64,000 bases of DNA, taken from assembly GCF_016864375.1 (NCBI RefSeq), contig NZ_CP069355.1, positions 1,339,019-1,403,018 of the forward strand, in the 5' to 3' direction. Positions within the stretch are counted from its first letter, which is position 1. Each line of letters begins with the position of its first letter. The translations under genes and the position numbers were made by a program. The DNA comes from Microvirga sp. VF16 (GTDB lineage Bacteria; Pseudomonadota; Alphaproteobacteria; Rhizobiales; Beijerinckiaceae). The notes under the pieces were generated by a model that was not told the DNA's origin, made no database searches, and was given only the letters and a program-made list of their open reading frames with translations. Positions 17,592-25,782 of the stretch are shown here, one piece after another.

Positions 17592-18348
17592 TGGTAAAGG
17601 CCTTGAGCTCGATGCCCTGGCTGATCAGTGTGTCGCGCAGCGTGCGGGCGACAGCGACAGCCGACGGCGTGTCGCCGTGAACGCAGATCGATTGGGCCTC
17701 GAGCGCGATGTCCGTGCCATCGATGGCGGTGATGCAGCCCTCCGCGACCAGGCGCAGCATCCGCTCGGCGATTGCCTGCGGGTCGTGGATAACAGAGCCC
17801 GGCAAGCGCCGGCTGACGAGGCTGCCGTCAGCGTTGTAGGCGCGATCGGCAAAAGCCTCGCAGACGACCGTAAGTCCCGCCGCGCGAGCCTGGATGACGA
17901 TCGGCGCGCCAGCGAGCGCCATCAGCACAAGTGAAGGGTCGATGGCCCTGATGCCTTCGATCACATCGGCCGCCTGGCGGGCGTCGTGCGCCATCGTGTT
18001 GTAGAGCGCGCCATGCGGCTTGACATAACGCACAGCTGTCCCGGCCGCTCTCGCGAGGCCTCGGAGCGCCCCGATCTGATAGATCGTATCCGCTACCAGC
18101 TCCGCGCTGGTCGGCTCCATGTTGCGGCGACCGAAGCCAACGAGATCGCGGTAGCCGACATGCGCGCCGACTGAGACACCCCGTTTTGCCGCTTCTTTGA
18201 GCGCGGACAGGACGCCCGCCGGATCGCCGGCATGGAACCCACAGGCGATGTTGGCACTGGTGACGATCGCGAGCATCGACATGTCGTCACCCATTGGCCA
18301 GGGGCCGAAACTTTCACCGAGATCGCTATTGAGGTCGATGCGGGCCAT
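17584..18348 (-). CDS. pxpA: 5-oxoprolinase subunit A (LamB/YcsF family)
   Basis: 254 residues, full length. Family signatures: IDLNSDLGESFGPW at the N-terminus, TSANIACGFHAGDP, GAHVGYRDLVGFGRR, VKPHGALYN and CVHGDTPSAV near the end. The conserved Asp, His and Glu of these motifs form the metal-type active site of this fold. First gene of the long minus-strand array, with AGGTTAC as ribosome site, and divergent from the GntR gene at 18454; the operator at 18399-18411 lies in between. Confidence 0.93.
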   Translation of the reverse strand: MARIDLNSDLGESFGPWPMGDDMSMLAIVTSANIACGFHAGDPAGVLSALKEAAKRGVSVGAHVGYRDLVGFGRRNMEPTSAELVADTIYQIGALRGLARAAGTAVRYVKPHGALYNTMAHDARQAADVIEGIRAIDPSLVLMALAGAPIVIQARAAGLTVVCEAFADRAYNADGSLVSRRLPGSVIHDPQAIAERMLRLVAEGCITAIDGTDIALEAQSICVHGDTPSAVAVARTLRDTLISQGIELKAFTNG

Positions 18349-18378
18349 GGCGTAACCTGTTCAGACAATGATCTGTTT

Positions 18379-18411
18379 TGTTGAATATCATGAATTAGAT
18401 TGTTCAACAAT
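18379..18411. promoter_or_regulatory. GntR operator region, pxpA/gntR intergenic
   Basis: ATTGTTCAACAAT at 18399-18411 is a palindrome around a central base. A further half-site TTGTTGAAT lies at 18379-18387, forming a wider inverted repeat with TTCAACAA. The same 13-mer recurs at 20369-20381 and as its complement form at 20013-20025. The region lies between the divergent starts of pxpA and the first GntR gene, so it can control both. Confidence 0.8.
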
Positions 18412-18453
18412 ATGAATCTTGATCGTAGGGACCTCGAGCCTGCAGGGCCATTG

Positions 18454-19122
18454 ATGACGAACCAAACGACTGTGGGAACCGATGACCAGTCCCTTGCGGA
18501 AGCCGTGGCCGCCACCATGCGCGAGTTGCTGATCGCGGGCGAGTTCGCGCCGGGCCAGAAGCTTTCGGAGCAGCAGGTTGCCTTCCGGTTCGGCATCTCG
18601 CGCAACACGCTGCGAGAGGTATTCCGCCTGCTGACAAGCCAAAGGCTGCTAAAGTATATTCCCAATCGTGGGGTCTTTGTCGTCGCGCCGGACGAAGCCG
18701 CGGTCATCGATATCTATCGCGTGCGCTCGGTGATTCAGAAGGGCGCTGTTCACGCCGCGAGCAGAGGGCATCCGGCCCTCGCGCGCATGCGACGGTTGGC
18801 CAAGCAGGGGAGGGAGAGAGGCTTTGTCGGAGATTGGCGGCAGGTCGGAACGATCAACATGGAATTCCACCGCGCCATGGTGGAGCTCTGCGACAGCCCG
18901 CGGCTCAGCGCCTGCTTCGACCTGGTGCTCGCCGAACTGCGGCTTGTCTTCGGGCAGCTGGAAGACACGGCTCATCTCCACGAGCCCTATATCGAGCTGA
19001 ACGCATCTCTTGTGCGCGCGCTCGAGGAGGGTGCCATTCCGGCCGCAGTTGCGCAGCTGGAGGCCTATCTCCTCAAGTCGGAACGGGCGGTGCTTGCGGC
19101 ACTCCAACGCAGAAGGCGATGA
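18454..19122 (+). CDS. GntR-family (FCD type) transcription regulator 1
   Basis: 222 residues. Winged helix-turn-helix at about 15-80 (LSEQQVAFRFGISRNTLREV) followed by an all-helical FCD ligand domain, with FHRAMVELCDSPRL as the usual helix carrying metal or acid-binding residues. ATG 18454 is chosen; upstream in-frame starts (18412, TTG 18400) touch the operator. It faces a second FCD regulator (19193-19990), the two genes ending 70 bp apart. It probably represses or activates the pxp array through the ATTGTTCAACAAT site. The ligand is unknown; an acid product of the pathway is a natural guess. Confidence 0.9.
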   Translation: MTNQTTVGTDDQSLAEAVAATMRELLIAGEFAPGQKLSEQQVAFRFGISRNTLREVFRLLTSQRLLKYIPNRGVFVVAPDEAAVIDIYRVRSVIQKGAVHAASRGHPALARMRRLAKQGRERGFVGDWRQVGTINMEFHRAMVELCDSPRLSACFDLVLAELRLVFGQLEDTAHLHEPYIELNASLVRALEEGAIPAAVAQLEAYLLKSERAVLAALQRRRR

Positions 19123-19192
19123 GTGGGCTATCGAGACGGTCGGTTCGCCCGCAGAACTGCCTCGTCAGGGATCCAGAACGACTGTCCAAGAA

Positions 19193-19990
19193 TCACTCTT
19201 GTGTCCGCCGCCCAAGGCCTGCCGCGGCCTTCCGGGGTGCAGAGGAAGCCGGGGTTTCATCCCTGTTCGTCTCCGTATTGGTGAGAACGGGCGTGCTGCC
19301 CGGCGCAGGCGGTAAATTCTTGCTGGGGCGGGGTAAGTTCTGGGCACGGGCGGCCTCCAGCACCACACGTTCAGATTCTTGCAGATACAGCTCAAGCGCG
19401 CGGCTCGCACCGACGCGGTCGCCATCACAGAGCATTCCGCAAATCTCCACATCGCGCGCTACCCAGGGCTCCTGAAACCGGCGAGCATCTGGAGCCAGCG
19501 AGAATGCGAGACGAGCTTGTGCCGCAACGGTTGCGAAAACATCATTCAACCGCGGGCTGCCAATGAAGTTGACGATCTGGCGATGGAATTCTAGCGATGC
19601 CGTGCCACATTGTTGCCAGTCCTGATCGAGAGCCGCGCGCTGGACTGCTTCAACCCGTTCGACCAACTCTGTCATTGCTTCGGATAAAGCGTAGGCACTG
19701 CAGGTCACCCCGCGCAACTCAAGCGTCAACCGAATGGCATAGATTTCCCTGATTTCGGCGGCGTTCAATGCCCGAACAGTCGCGCCGTGATGGGCGCGAT
19801 GTTCAATCAATCCTTCAGCCACCAGATCGCGGAGCGCTTCGCGTAACGTGTTCCGCGAAACGTTCAAGGCCTCGGCCCAGGATACCTCGCGAAGAGGTGT
19901 GCCCGGCGCCAGTTCACCACGAAGGATCTTGTCACGAAGCAACCCGGCTGTCGTCTGGGCCAGGACAAGGGGTCGATTAAGATTGGTCAC
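19193..19990 (-). CDS. GntR-family (FCD type) transcription regulator 2
   Basis: 265 residues from GTG 19990 (AAGGA upstream); starting further up would cross the operator at 20013-20025. Helix-turn-helix SWAEALNVSRNTLREALRDL and FCD helix LEFHRQIVNFIGSPRLND are clear. The C-terminal 50 residues (from about QNLPRPSKNLPP) are Pro/Ala/Thr-rich and look disordered, unusual for the family and absent from regulator 1. It is divergent from the ABC transporter genes and convergent with regulator 1. Likely autoregulated and controlling the transporter. Confidence 0.9.
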   Translation of the reverse strand: MTNLNRPLVLAQTTAGLLRDKILRGELAPGTPLREVSWAEALNVSRNTLREALRDLVAEGLIEHRAHHGATVRALNAAEIREIYAIRLTLELRGVTCSAYALSEAMTELVERVEAVQRAALDQDWQQCGTASLEFHRQIVNFIGSPRLNDVFATVAAQARLAFSLAPDARRFQEPWVARDVEICGMLCDGDRVGASRALELYLQESERVVLEAARAQNLPRPSKNLPPAPGSTPVLTNTETNRDETPASSAPRKAAAGLGRRTQE

Positions 19991-20012
19991 GCTGATGTCC
20001 TTGTTCCTGTCT

Positions 20013-20025
20013 TTTGTTGAACAAT
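20013..20025. promoter_or_regulatory. GntR operator upstream of regulator 2
   Basis: TTTGTTGAACAAT, the complement form of the 13-mer found at 18399 and 20369. It lies 23 bp upstream of the GTG start of regulator 2, where it could block transcription or initiation. Confidence 0.75.
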
Positions 20026-20039
20026 AGCGACATGGCAAA

Positions 20040-20409
20040 CATTAACCCATGGAGGCGCAAATTGTAGCGCATATACGTGTCCTCTCTGACCATCTTTAGC
20101 GAAAAAGCCACTCTTTAAGATCTTGAGTTGTCAATAATACGGACTCTGCACTGTCAATATGAACTCGATATCTAAACTTCTTCATCGTCCATGCGCGGCC
20201 GCTTAAAGGGATCCATTCCATATTAAGCGAAAAAAATTTATTAATATATTGAAATCGTTAGGTCATCCGCTTTCTATAAGGCGTTTTTCTTGAACGCCAC
20301 GCGCCAGCTGATTTCACCAGCGAGGATAGTGACAGAGATTTCTGCATTTGTGGGGTTGCTTTCTGCAAATTGTTCAACAATTATGCGGGCAATAAGGGAG
20401 AAGCAGTCC
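20040..20409. promoter_or_regulatory. AT-rich divergent promoter region with GntR operator
   Basis: About 370 bp without a gene, much richer in AT than the surroundings (for example 20090-20290). The palindrome ATTGTTCAACAAT lies at 20369-20381, 28 bp before the ATG of the binding-protein gene. With the site at 20013 it frames the region, so both outward promoters can be controlled by the same protein. No RNA gene seen. Confidence 0.7.
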
Positions 20410-21195
20410 ATGAAGAAAAGTCTAGCCAGCACCATACTTCTGATTGCAGCGCTGACGGGCGCCCAGGCTGAAACGCTGCGGATCGGCGTAGACCTGACTT
20501 ACCCGCCCTATAATTATCTCGATAAAGCCAATCAGCCCGCCGGCTTCGATGTCGAATTGATCAAGCTGATTGGCAAGAGAACCGGCAGCGACGTTTCTTT
20601 TCTTGATACGCGGTTCGAGAATCTCATTCTGGGCGTCTCTGGTAATCAGTTCAATGTCATCGCTTCAACACTTTACGTCACACCTACGCGCGCGAAGCAG
20701 ATCGACTATGTTCCTTATATGAAAACAGGCGTTTCTATCGCCGTTTCGGCGAGCCGCGGCCAAGGGTTCGCCAAGCCGGAAGAGCTGTGCGGCAAGCGGG
20801 TGGGCTCGATCAAGGGAGCGGCATGGATTCCAGAACTTGAAAAGCTGAATCAAACGGTCTGTGCCGGCAATCCGATCGATTCACGCGAGTTCCCAACCTC
20901 TCCCGAAGTCACTCAGGCCGTAATGTCCGGTGGTGTTGATGCTCAGTTGGAGAACTCCGCAGTGCTGGCCGATGCGGCCGAAAAGCTGAAGGGCCGCTTG
21001 AAAATAACCTCAACCGAGCAGCTTTACCCTGTGATTGTCGGCTTTGGCGTGAAGAAGGGCAACGAGCCATTGGCAACCTTCCTGCGAGAAGCTCTGGCCA
21101 AGCTTGATGGTGATGCGGATTATGAAGGTCTCTTCGCCAAATACGGTGTTGCCAAATCGAGTGAAGCCGAATTCAGGGCCGCTATTGCCCAGTAA
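20410..21195 (+). CDS. ABC transporter periplasmic substrate-binding protein (family 3)
   Basis: 261 residues; signal peptide of about 20 residues (MKKSLASTILLIAALTGAQA) then mature protein ETLRIGVDLTYPPYNYLDK. This is the type seen in polar amino acid and opine binding proteins; the SBP_bac_3 core includes GFDVELIKLIGKRTG, TPTRAKQIDYVPYM and GKRVGSIKG. ATG 20410 is preceded by AAGGGAGAAG. It is followed 97 bp later by the permease-ATPase fusion. The context (pxpABC, carboxylase) suggests that the ligand is 5-oxoproline or a related lactam or amide; this is inference. Confidence 0.92.
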   Translation: MKKSLASTILLIAALTGAQAETLRIGVDLTYPPYNYLDKANQPAGFDVELIKLIGKRTGSDVSFLDTRFENLILGVSGNQFNVIASTLYVTPTRAKQIDYVPYMKTGVSIAVSASRGQGFAKPEELCGKRVGSIKGAAWIPELEKLNQTVCAGNPIDSREFPTSPEVTQAVMSGGVDAQLENSAVLADAAEKLKGRLKITSTEQLYPVIVGFGVKKGNEPLATFLREALAKLDGDADYEGLFAKYGVAKSSEAEFRAAIAQ

Positions 21196-21292
21196 TCAAG
21201 TTGCGTGCGGCAGGCTTCACCATCCGCCTGCCGGCCCTTGAGACATAATTGTGCGACGCAGGGGCGCCGCCGCTTTTGGAAACGCCCGGCCC

Positions 21293-22786
21293 ATGAACTT
21301 CGACTGGAACTATCTCTTCAGCCTTGCGCTGTACCCTGATTTTTGGCGTGCCACGGCGCTGGTCGCCTGGCTCGGTCTTTTGACCTGGGTTATCGGAACG
21401 GCACTCGGCTTTCTTTTCGCGCTGGCGCGTCAATCCTCACTGCGTCCCCTGCGGTGGTTCGCCAAGACCTATATCTGGCTGTTCCGCAGCTTGCCATTGC
21501 TGGTGCTGCTGATTTTCGTCTACAACTTGCCGCAGTTCATGCCGTCGCTTGGGCCGGTGCTGTCTGTGCCGTTCTGGGCCGGGTTGATAGCACTCGTGAT
21601 TTCAGAAACCGCCTATCTGGCCGAGATTCACCGTGCAGGTCTGATTTCGGTGGATCAAGGCCAGCATGAAGCCGCCCATGCCCTCGGCGTCCGTCCGGTC
21701 GGCAAATACAGATATATCATTCTCCCGCAGGCAGTCCGGGTTGCGTTGCCCGCGCTCGGCAACGAATTCATCACCATCGTCAAGCTGACTTCGTTGGTCT
21801 CCGTGATCTCGCTGGCTGAAATCCTGCTCGTGGGACAGCGGCTCTATACCCGGAACTTCATGGTCATCGAGACGCTCGTTGCTGTGTCGTTCTACTATGT
21901 ATTTGTTGTATCGGTCTTCAGTTTCTTCTTGTCGCGCCTGGAAAGCCGTCTCGACATCACACGCATGACGGGCGCGGAAATCCGCGCACCAGCGAGCGCT
22001 TTGTCCAGCAGAACGACGAATGAGCGTTGCATCGGACAGGAGGTCATCGTAGAGCTCGACAATGTTCGCAAAAATTTCGGTGACAAACGCGCGCTGGCAG
22101 ATGTGTCACTCAAAGTCTGCAAGGGCGAAGTCGTCAGCATCATCGGTCCGTCCGGCTCCGGCAAGACGACCCTGATCCGCACGATCAACGCTTTGCAGGA
22201 TATCGATGCTGGGCGTATCACGCTGGATGGCGTCGACTGGATCAGGGCAGGCGACAAAGGCTACCGGGTTGCTTCCGATTTCCATGACCGCGTCACTCGC
22301 CTCGGCATGGTTTTCCAGTCATTCAATCTCTTCCCGCACATGACTGCTCTCGAAAACGTCATGTTCGGCCCGCGCTATCATGGCAACCGCGACAAGGAAG
22401 CACTGCGCACAGCAGCGATGACCCATCTGGCGCGTGTTGGCATGGCCACTCACGCAAACAAGTATCCCCACCAGCTATCTGGAGGTCAAAAGCAGCGTAT
22501 CGCGATCGCACGTGCCCTTGCAATGAACCCGGAGATCATGCTGTTCGATGAACCCACATCGGCACTCGATCCAGAACTGGTCGGTGAAGTCTTGCAGGTC
22601 ATCGAAAGTCTCACCCGCGACGGCATGACGATGATCATCGTCACCCATGAGATGCGCTTTGCTCGCCGCGTCAGCGACCGCGTCATCATGATGGAGAACG
22701 GACACATCGTAAATGACATGAACGCTGATGAACTGAAAGATGCGCCGGCCGACAGCCGTATCCGAAAGTTTATGTTGCAGAGTTAA
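21293..22786 (+). CDS. ABC transporter permease-ATPase fusion (polar amino acid type)
   Basis: 497 residues. Residues 1-240 are a HisM/GlnP-type permease with about five membrane helices and the EAA loop EAAHALGVRPVGKYRYIILP. Residues 250-497 are the ATPase: Walker A GPSGSGKTT, Q-loop FQSFNLFPHMTALENV, signature LSGGQKQRIAIARAL, Walker B IMLFDEPTSALDP and switch His in VTHEMRFA. These two parts are normally separate genes; fused forms exist but are uncommon. I chose ATG 21293. With the binding protein upstream it makes a whole importer of two polypeptides. Confidence 0.92.
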   Translation: MNFDWNYLFSLALYPDFWRATALVAWLGLLTWVIGTALGFLFALARQSSLRPLRWFAKTYIWLFRSLPLLVLLIFVYNLPQFMPSLGPVLSVPFWAGLIALVISETAYLAEIHRAGLISVDQGQHEAAHALGVRPVGKYRYIILPQAVRVALPALGNEFITIVKLTSLVSVISLAEILLVGQRLYTRNFMVIETLVAVSFYYVFVVSVFSFFLSRLESRLDITRMTGAEIRAPASALSSRTTNERCIGQEVIVELDNVRKNFGDKRALADVSLKVCKGEVVSIIGPSGSGKTTLIRTINALQDIDAGRITLDGVDWIRAGDKGYRVASDFHDRVTRLGMVFQSFNLFPHMTALENVMFGPRYHGNRDKEALRTAAMTHLARVGMATHANKYPHQLSGGQKQRIAIARALAMNPEIMLFDEPTSALDPELVGEVLQVIESLTRDGMTMIIVTHEMRFARRVSDRVIMMENGHIVNDMNADELKDAPADSRIRKFMLQS

Positions 22787-22851
22787 GATTCAGGCGATGC
22801 CTGTTGCGTACCGCGTATGAAGTAGGAACGGGAACTGGAGGAGAAACGTCT

Positions 22852-24693
22852 ATGAAACGTCACGTCTTAAATTGGTCGTGCGGATTAGTCTTAGCAAGCT
22901 TTGTGGTCAGTGCTGGGCAAGCTGCCACGACAGCAAAAAAATCGGATTTTTCTGAAGCTGACGTGGTGCGCGATATCGCCTATGTGCCTATGAAGGACGG
23001 AACGCGCATCGCCTATATCTCCTATCGCCCAAAAACCGGCCGCTATCCGACCGTTTTCTTCTATTCGCCATATACAGGAGGTGCGACATCTTTCGAAACC
23101 GCGAAGGAATTTCTCGACGCTGGCTACGCTTTCGTTGGCGCCAACTTTCCCGCAACGGGTTGCTCGGAAGGTGTGATCGACTATTGGGTCGATGGCTTTG
23201 ACCACAAAGTGGGGCGTTATGGCGCCGAGGTGGTCGAATGGATCTCAAGGCAGCCCTGGAGCGACGAGAATGTCGGAATGATCGGTAATTCATCCGCCGG
23301 CACGCTTCAGGTCTGGGTCGCTGCCGAGCAACCTCCTCATTTGAGAGCCATCGTGGCGAGCGGCGTCGAGGATGGCTACGAGGATTGGCTCCACCTCGGC
23401 GGAATGATGCAGCTGGATTCCACGGCAGGATGGGCGCTTAACTCGGAGTTCGGCGTTCAAGTTCGAGGCGCGGAGTGGCGGATCAGCCAGGGCGACAAGG
23501 AGTGCGCCGCGATTCGTCAGAGCGACAAACGTGTCGTCAAACGTTCATTTATTGACGAGGTTCGAAAGCATCCACTGAAGGATGAATGGTGGGAATCGGC
23601 CTACCTTGCCACCGCGAAGGTCGCCGGGAAGGTCAATGTGCCCACTATGCTTATTGCCTCCTGGCAGGACACCTACGGCGGCGCCGCCAGGGAAAGCACC
23701 CGGCTATTTACTCAGCTAATACCAGACGTGAAGCACAAAAAACTTGTCCTGATGAACGGTGATCACGGTATCGCCGGCCCCGGGCCGCGAGGCTATAGCC
23801 TTGTCGACTCTGAGCGGATGAAGTTCTTAGACCGTTGGGTGAAGGGCGTTGAGAACGGCGTAGACAACGAATTGCCGGTGACCGTATTTTGGGACGTTCG
23901 GGAGCCCAACGGAGATGCTAAGAAATCGGTTGCCGGTTGGGTTACACATCACAAGACCTGGCCAGAACCGACGGTCGAGCGTCGTCCCTACTATCTCACG
24001 GCCGATGCCAAGATCTCGCCTGACAAACCGGCAGATCGCCCGACGGAAGGACCGCGCGCCTACATCTACCCGACGGGAGCGGAACTCTACGGGAGCAATC
24101 AGCAATTCGCGATCCAGCCATACTCCAAAGGGGTGTTGAATTACCGAACGGCCCCGGCTGCCTCGGACATGGTGTTGCTTGGAAACCCGGAAGTCACGCT
24201 CTATCTCAGTATCGACCACGGAGATGACGCCGACCTCGAACTAACATTGAAGGACGTCGATCCTGACGGCAATGTCCTCTTCCTCCAATCGGGCCTGCTG
24301 CGCACTTCGCTTCGCGCGGTCGACGAAGCGCGGTCACATGCGGACGAAGTCGTTCCCTTATTTCGGAAATTTGAGAAACTCGTACCAGGTAACATCTACG
24401 AGGTAAGGATGTCGTTGCTGTCACCGATCGCTCACGTTGTCCGGCAAGGGCACAGCATCGAGCTAACCATCGGTGCCCCCAATCCTATTCCGCACCCCAA
24501 TATCGGCAGCATTCCTGCCGGTAGCCCGTCTATCAACAGGGTCTATCACTCGGAGAAGTATCCTTCGAAAATTCTCCTTCCCGTAATCCCCGGAGCCGTG
24601 GCCCAAGCGCCCGCTCCCGAATGCGGCACGCTGCGAGCTCAGCCTTGTCGAAAGGTGACTGAATTCGTTCCCGGGGGACTGCCAATTCAGTGA
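22852..24693 (+). CDS. Secreted CocE/NonD-family hydrolase (S15 type)
   Basis: 613 residues with a Sec signal peptide (MKRHVLNWSCGLVLASFVVS, cleavage near AGQA). The alpha/beta-hydrolase part has the nucleophile Ser147 in GNSSAG, Asp273 in SWQDTYGG and His305 in NGDHG. The C-terminal part (from about 380) is the jelly-roll domain of X-Pro dipeptidyl-peptidase, cocaine-esterase and glutaryl-acylase relatives. ATG 22852 has GGAGGAGAA upstream. It follows the ABC genes on the same strand 65 bp later and probably releases their substrate by cutting an ester or amide in the periplasm. The true substrate is unknown. Confidence 0.9.
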   Translation: MKRHVLNWSCGLVLASFVVSAGQAATTAKKSDFSEADVVRDIAYVPMKDGTRIAYISYRPKTGRYPTVFFYSPYTGGATSFETAKEFLDAGYAFVGANFPATGCSEGVIDYWVDGFDHKVGRYGAEVVEWISRQPWSDENVGMIGNSSAGTLQVWVAAEQPPHLRAIVASGVEDGYEDWLHLGGMMQLDSTAGWALNSEFGVQVRGAEWRISQGDKECAAIRQSDKRVVKRSFIDEVRKHPLKDEWWESAYLATAKVAGKVNVPTMLIASWQDTYGGAARESTRLFTQLIPDVKHKKLVLMNGDHGIAGPGPRGYSLVDSERMKFLDRWVKGVENGVDNELPVTVFWDVREPNGDAKKSVAGWVTHHKTWPEPTVERRPYYLTADAKISPDKPADRPTEGPRAYIYPTGAELYGSNQQFAIQPYSKGVLNYRTAPAASDMVLLGNPEVTLYLSIDHGDDADLELTLKDVDPDGNVLFLQSGLLRTSLRAVDEARSHADEVVPLFRKFEKLVPGNIYEVRMSLLSPIAHVVRQGHSIELTIGAPNPIPHPNIGSIPAGSPSINRVYHSEKYPSKILLPVIPGAVAQAPAPECGTLRAQPCRKVTEFVPGGLPIQ

Positions 24694-24750
24694 TTTTCAA
24701 CACAGGCGCTACGATTCTAGCTCCGCCCATCGCATGCGAAACTTGGATGC

Positions 24751-24778
24751 CGGCTTCCGCTTCTATGTGCGGAAGCCG
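24751..24778. repeat. Perfect 10-bp stem hairpin at the repeat junction
   Basis: CGGCTTCCGC - 8 nt - GCGGAAGCCG. It lies 58 bp after the hydrolase stop and 15 bp before the dctD repeat. No T-run follows on the plus strand, so it is not a typical terminator, though it may end the hydrolase message. It could also be the trace of an element end. Confidence 0.6.
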
Positions 24779-24793
24779 TACTATCCTGATAAA

Positions 24794-25447
24794 AGTGGCG
24801 GCACGGTGTTTCTCGACGAGATCGAGAGCATGCCGCTTTCGGCCCAGGTGAAGCTCCTGCGCGTGCTCGAGAAGCGCGAGATCACCCCGCTCGGCAGCAA
24901 CGAGGTGCGCCCGCTCGACCTGCGCGTGGTCGCCGCCGCCAAGGTCGATCTTGGCGATCCGGCGGCGCGCGGCGAGTTCCGCGAGGATCTGTTCTACCGC
25001 CTCCATGTGGTGACGGTAGCGATTCCGCCACTCCGCGAGCGCCGCGAGGACATTCCGCTGCTCTTTGCTTATTTCCTGAGCCGCGCCGCCAAGCGCTTCC
25101 ACATCGAGCCGCCGCCTGTGGCCGCTGAAACGCGGCGCTATCTTCTTGCGCATGACTGGCCCGGGAACGTACGCGAGCTTGTCCATTTCGCCGAACGCTT
25201 CGTGCTCGGCCTGATCGAAAGCCCCGGCCCCACCACATCCGGCGAGGCCATGGCAGATGGTGGCGCGGGGCTTTCCCTGCCGCGGCGCATGGAGCTTTAC
25301 GAGGCCGAGCAGATCCGCCAGACGCTTGCGGCCCATGCTGGCGACGTCAAGGCCACGATCGAAGCGCTCGGCATCCCGCGCAAGACCTTCTACGACAAGC
25401 TGCAACGCCACGGCATCGTCCGCACCGGCTATGCGAAAGGCTCCTAA
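24794..25447 (+). pseudogene. dctD': Truncated second copy of dctD (3' part)
   Basis: Encodes the last 218 residues of DctD: from SGGTVFLDEIE (Walker B) through the rest of the AAA+ domain to the helix-turn-helix. Receiver, Walker A and GAFTGA are missing, so it cannot activate sigma-54. The frame is open upstream to 24734 through unrelated sequence, giving a 237-residue chimera if translated; no good ribosome site is seen. Such a product would keep the DNA-binding part and could in theory compete with DctD. The copy continues past the stop to 25462. Confidence 0.9.
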
Positions 25448-25462
25448 GTGTTCAGATGGGGT
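24794..25462 (+). repeat. Direct repeat, copy 2 (3' part of dctD)
   Basis: Partner of 3969-4637. Offset is a constant 20825 bp along the whole match, so there are no indels. After the shared tail AAGTGTTCAGATGGGG the two sites diverge: copy 1 goes on into the IS110 flank, this copy into TTGTCTAATCGCAG. Confidence 0.9.
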
Positions 25463-25782
25463 TGTCTAATCGCAGCCCCTTGATCAAGTCCTTTATCGAA
25501 ATTGCTCGACGATGCCATTGCCGATCGGTCGACGGATCACGAACAGATGGTATTGCGACGCGCTGCTTGTTCTTCTTGGCGCCAGTGATGGTTGCTTGCC
25601 GGGGGCACGGTTGTCTTCGCGGTCGACACCAGTTCGCCGCATGATGGTCTTCGCAGGTGGAGGCCTTCCAATGTATTCGACGCAGTCTGCGGGTCGATCA
25701 CGCGCACCTGCAGTCCCATCAGCGGAAGATCGTGCCCCGTGGCGTGGTGTAAGAGCGCCAGTCTTCGGCTGAGCCGAGTTGC
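25463..25782. other. Unassigned 320-bp stretch
   Basis: No gene recognised. The minus strand shows a short open frame with LHHATGHDLPLMGLQVRVID that looks like the remains of a coding region, but I cannot name it. Confidence 0.3.

Noticed and set aside
24734..24793. Functional new start for the dctD fragment
   Set aside because: The frame is open by chance through the hairpin region. There is no ribosome site, and the upstream residues match no domain.
24533..25411. Minus-strand open frame opposite the dctD fragment
   Set aside because: It repeats the antisense frame of the first dctD copy and has no features of its own.
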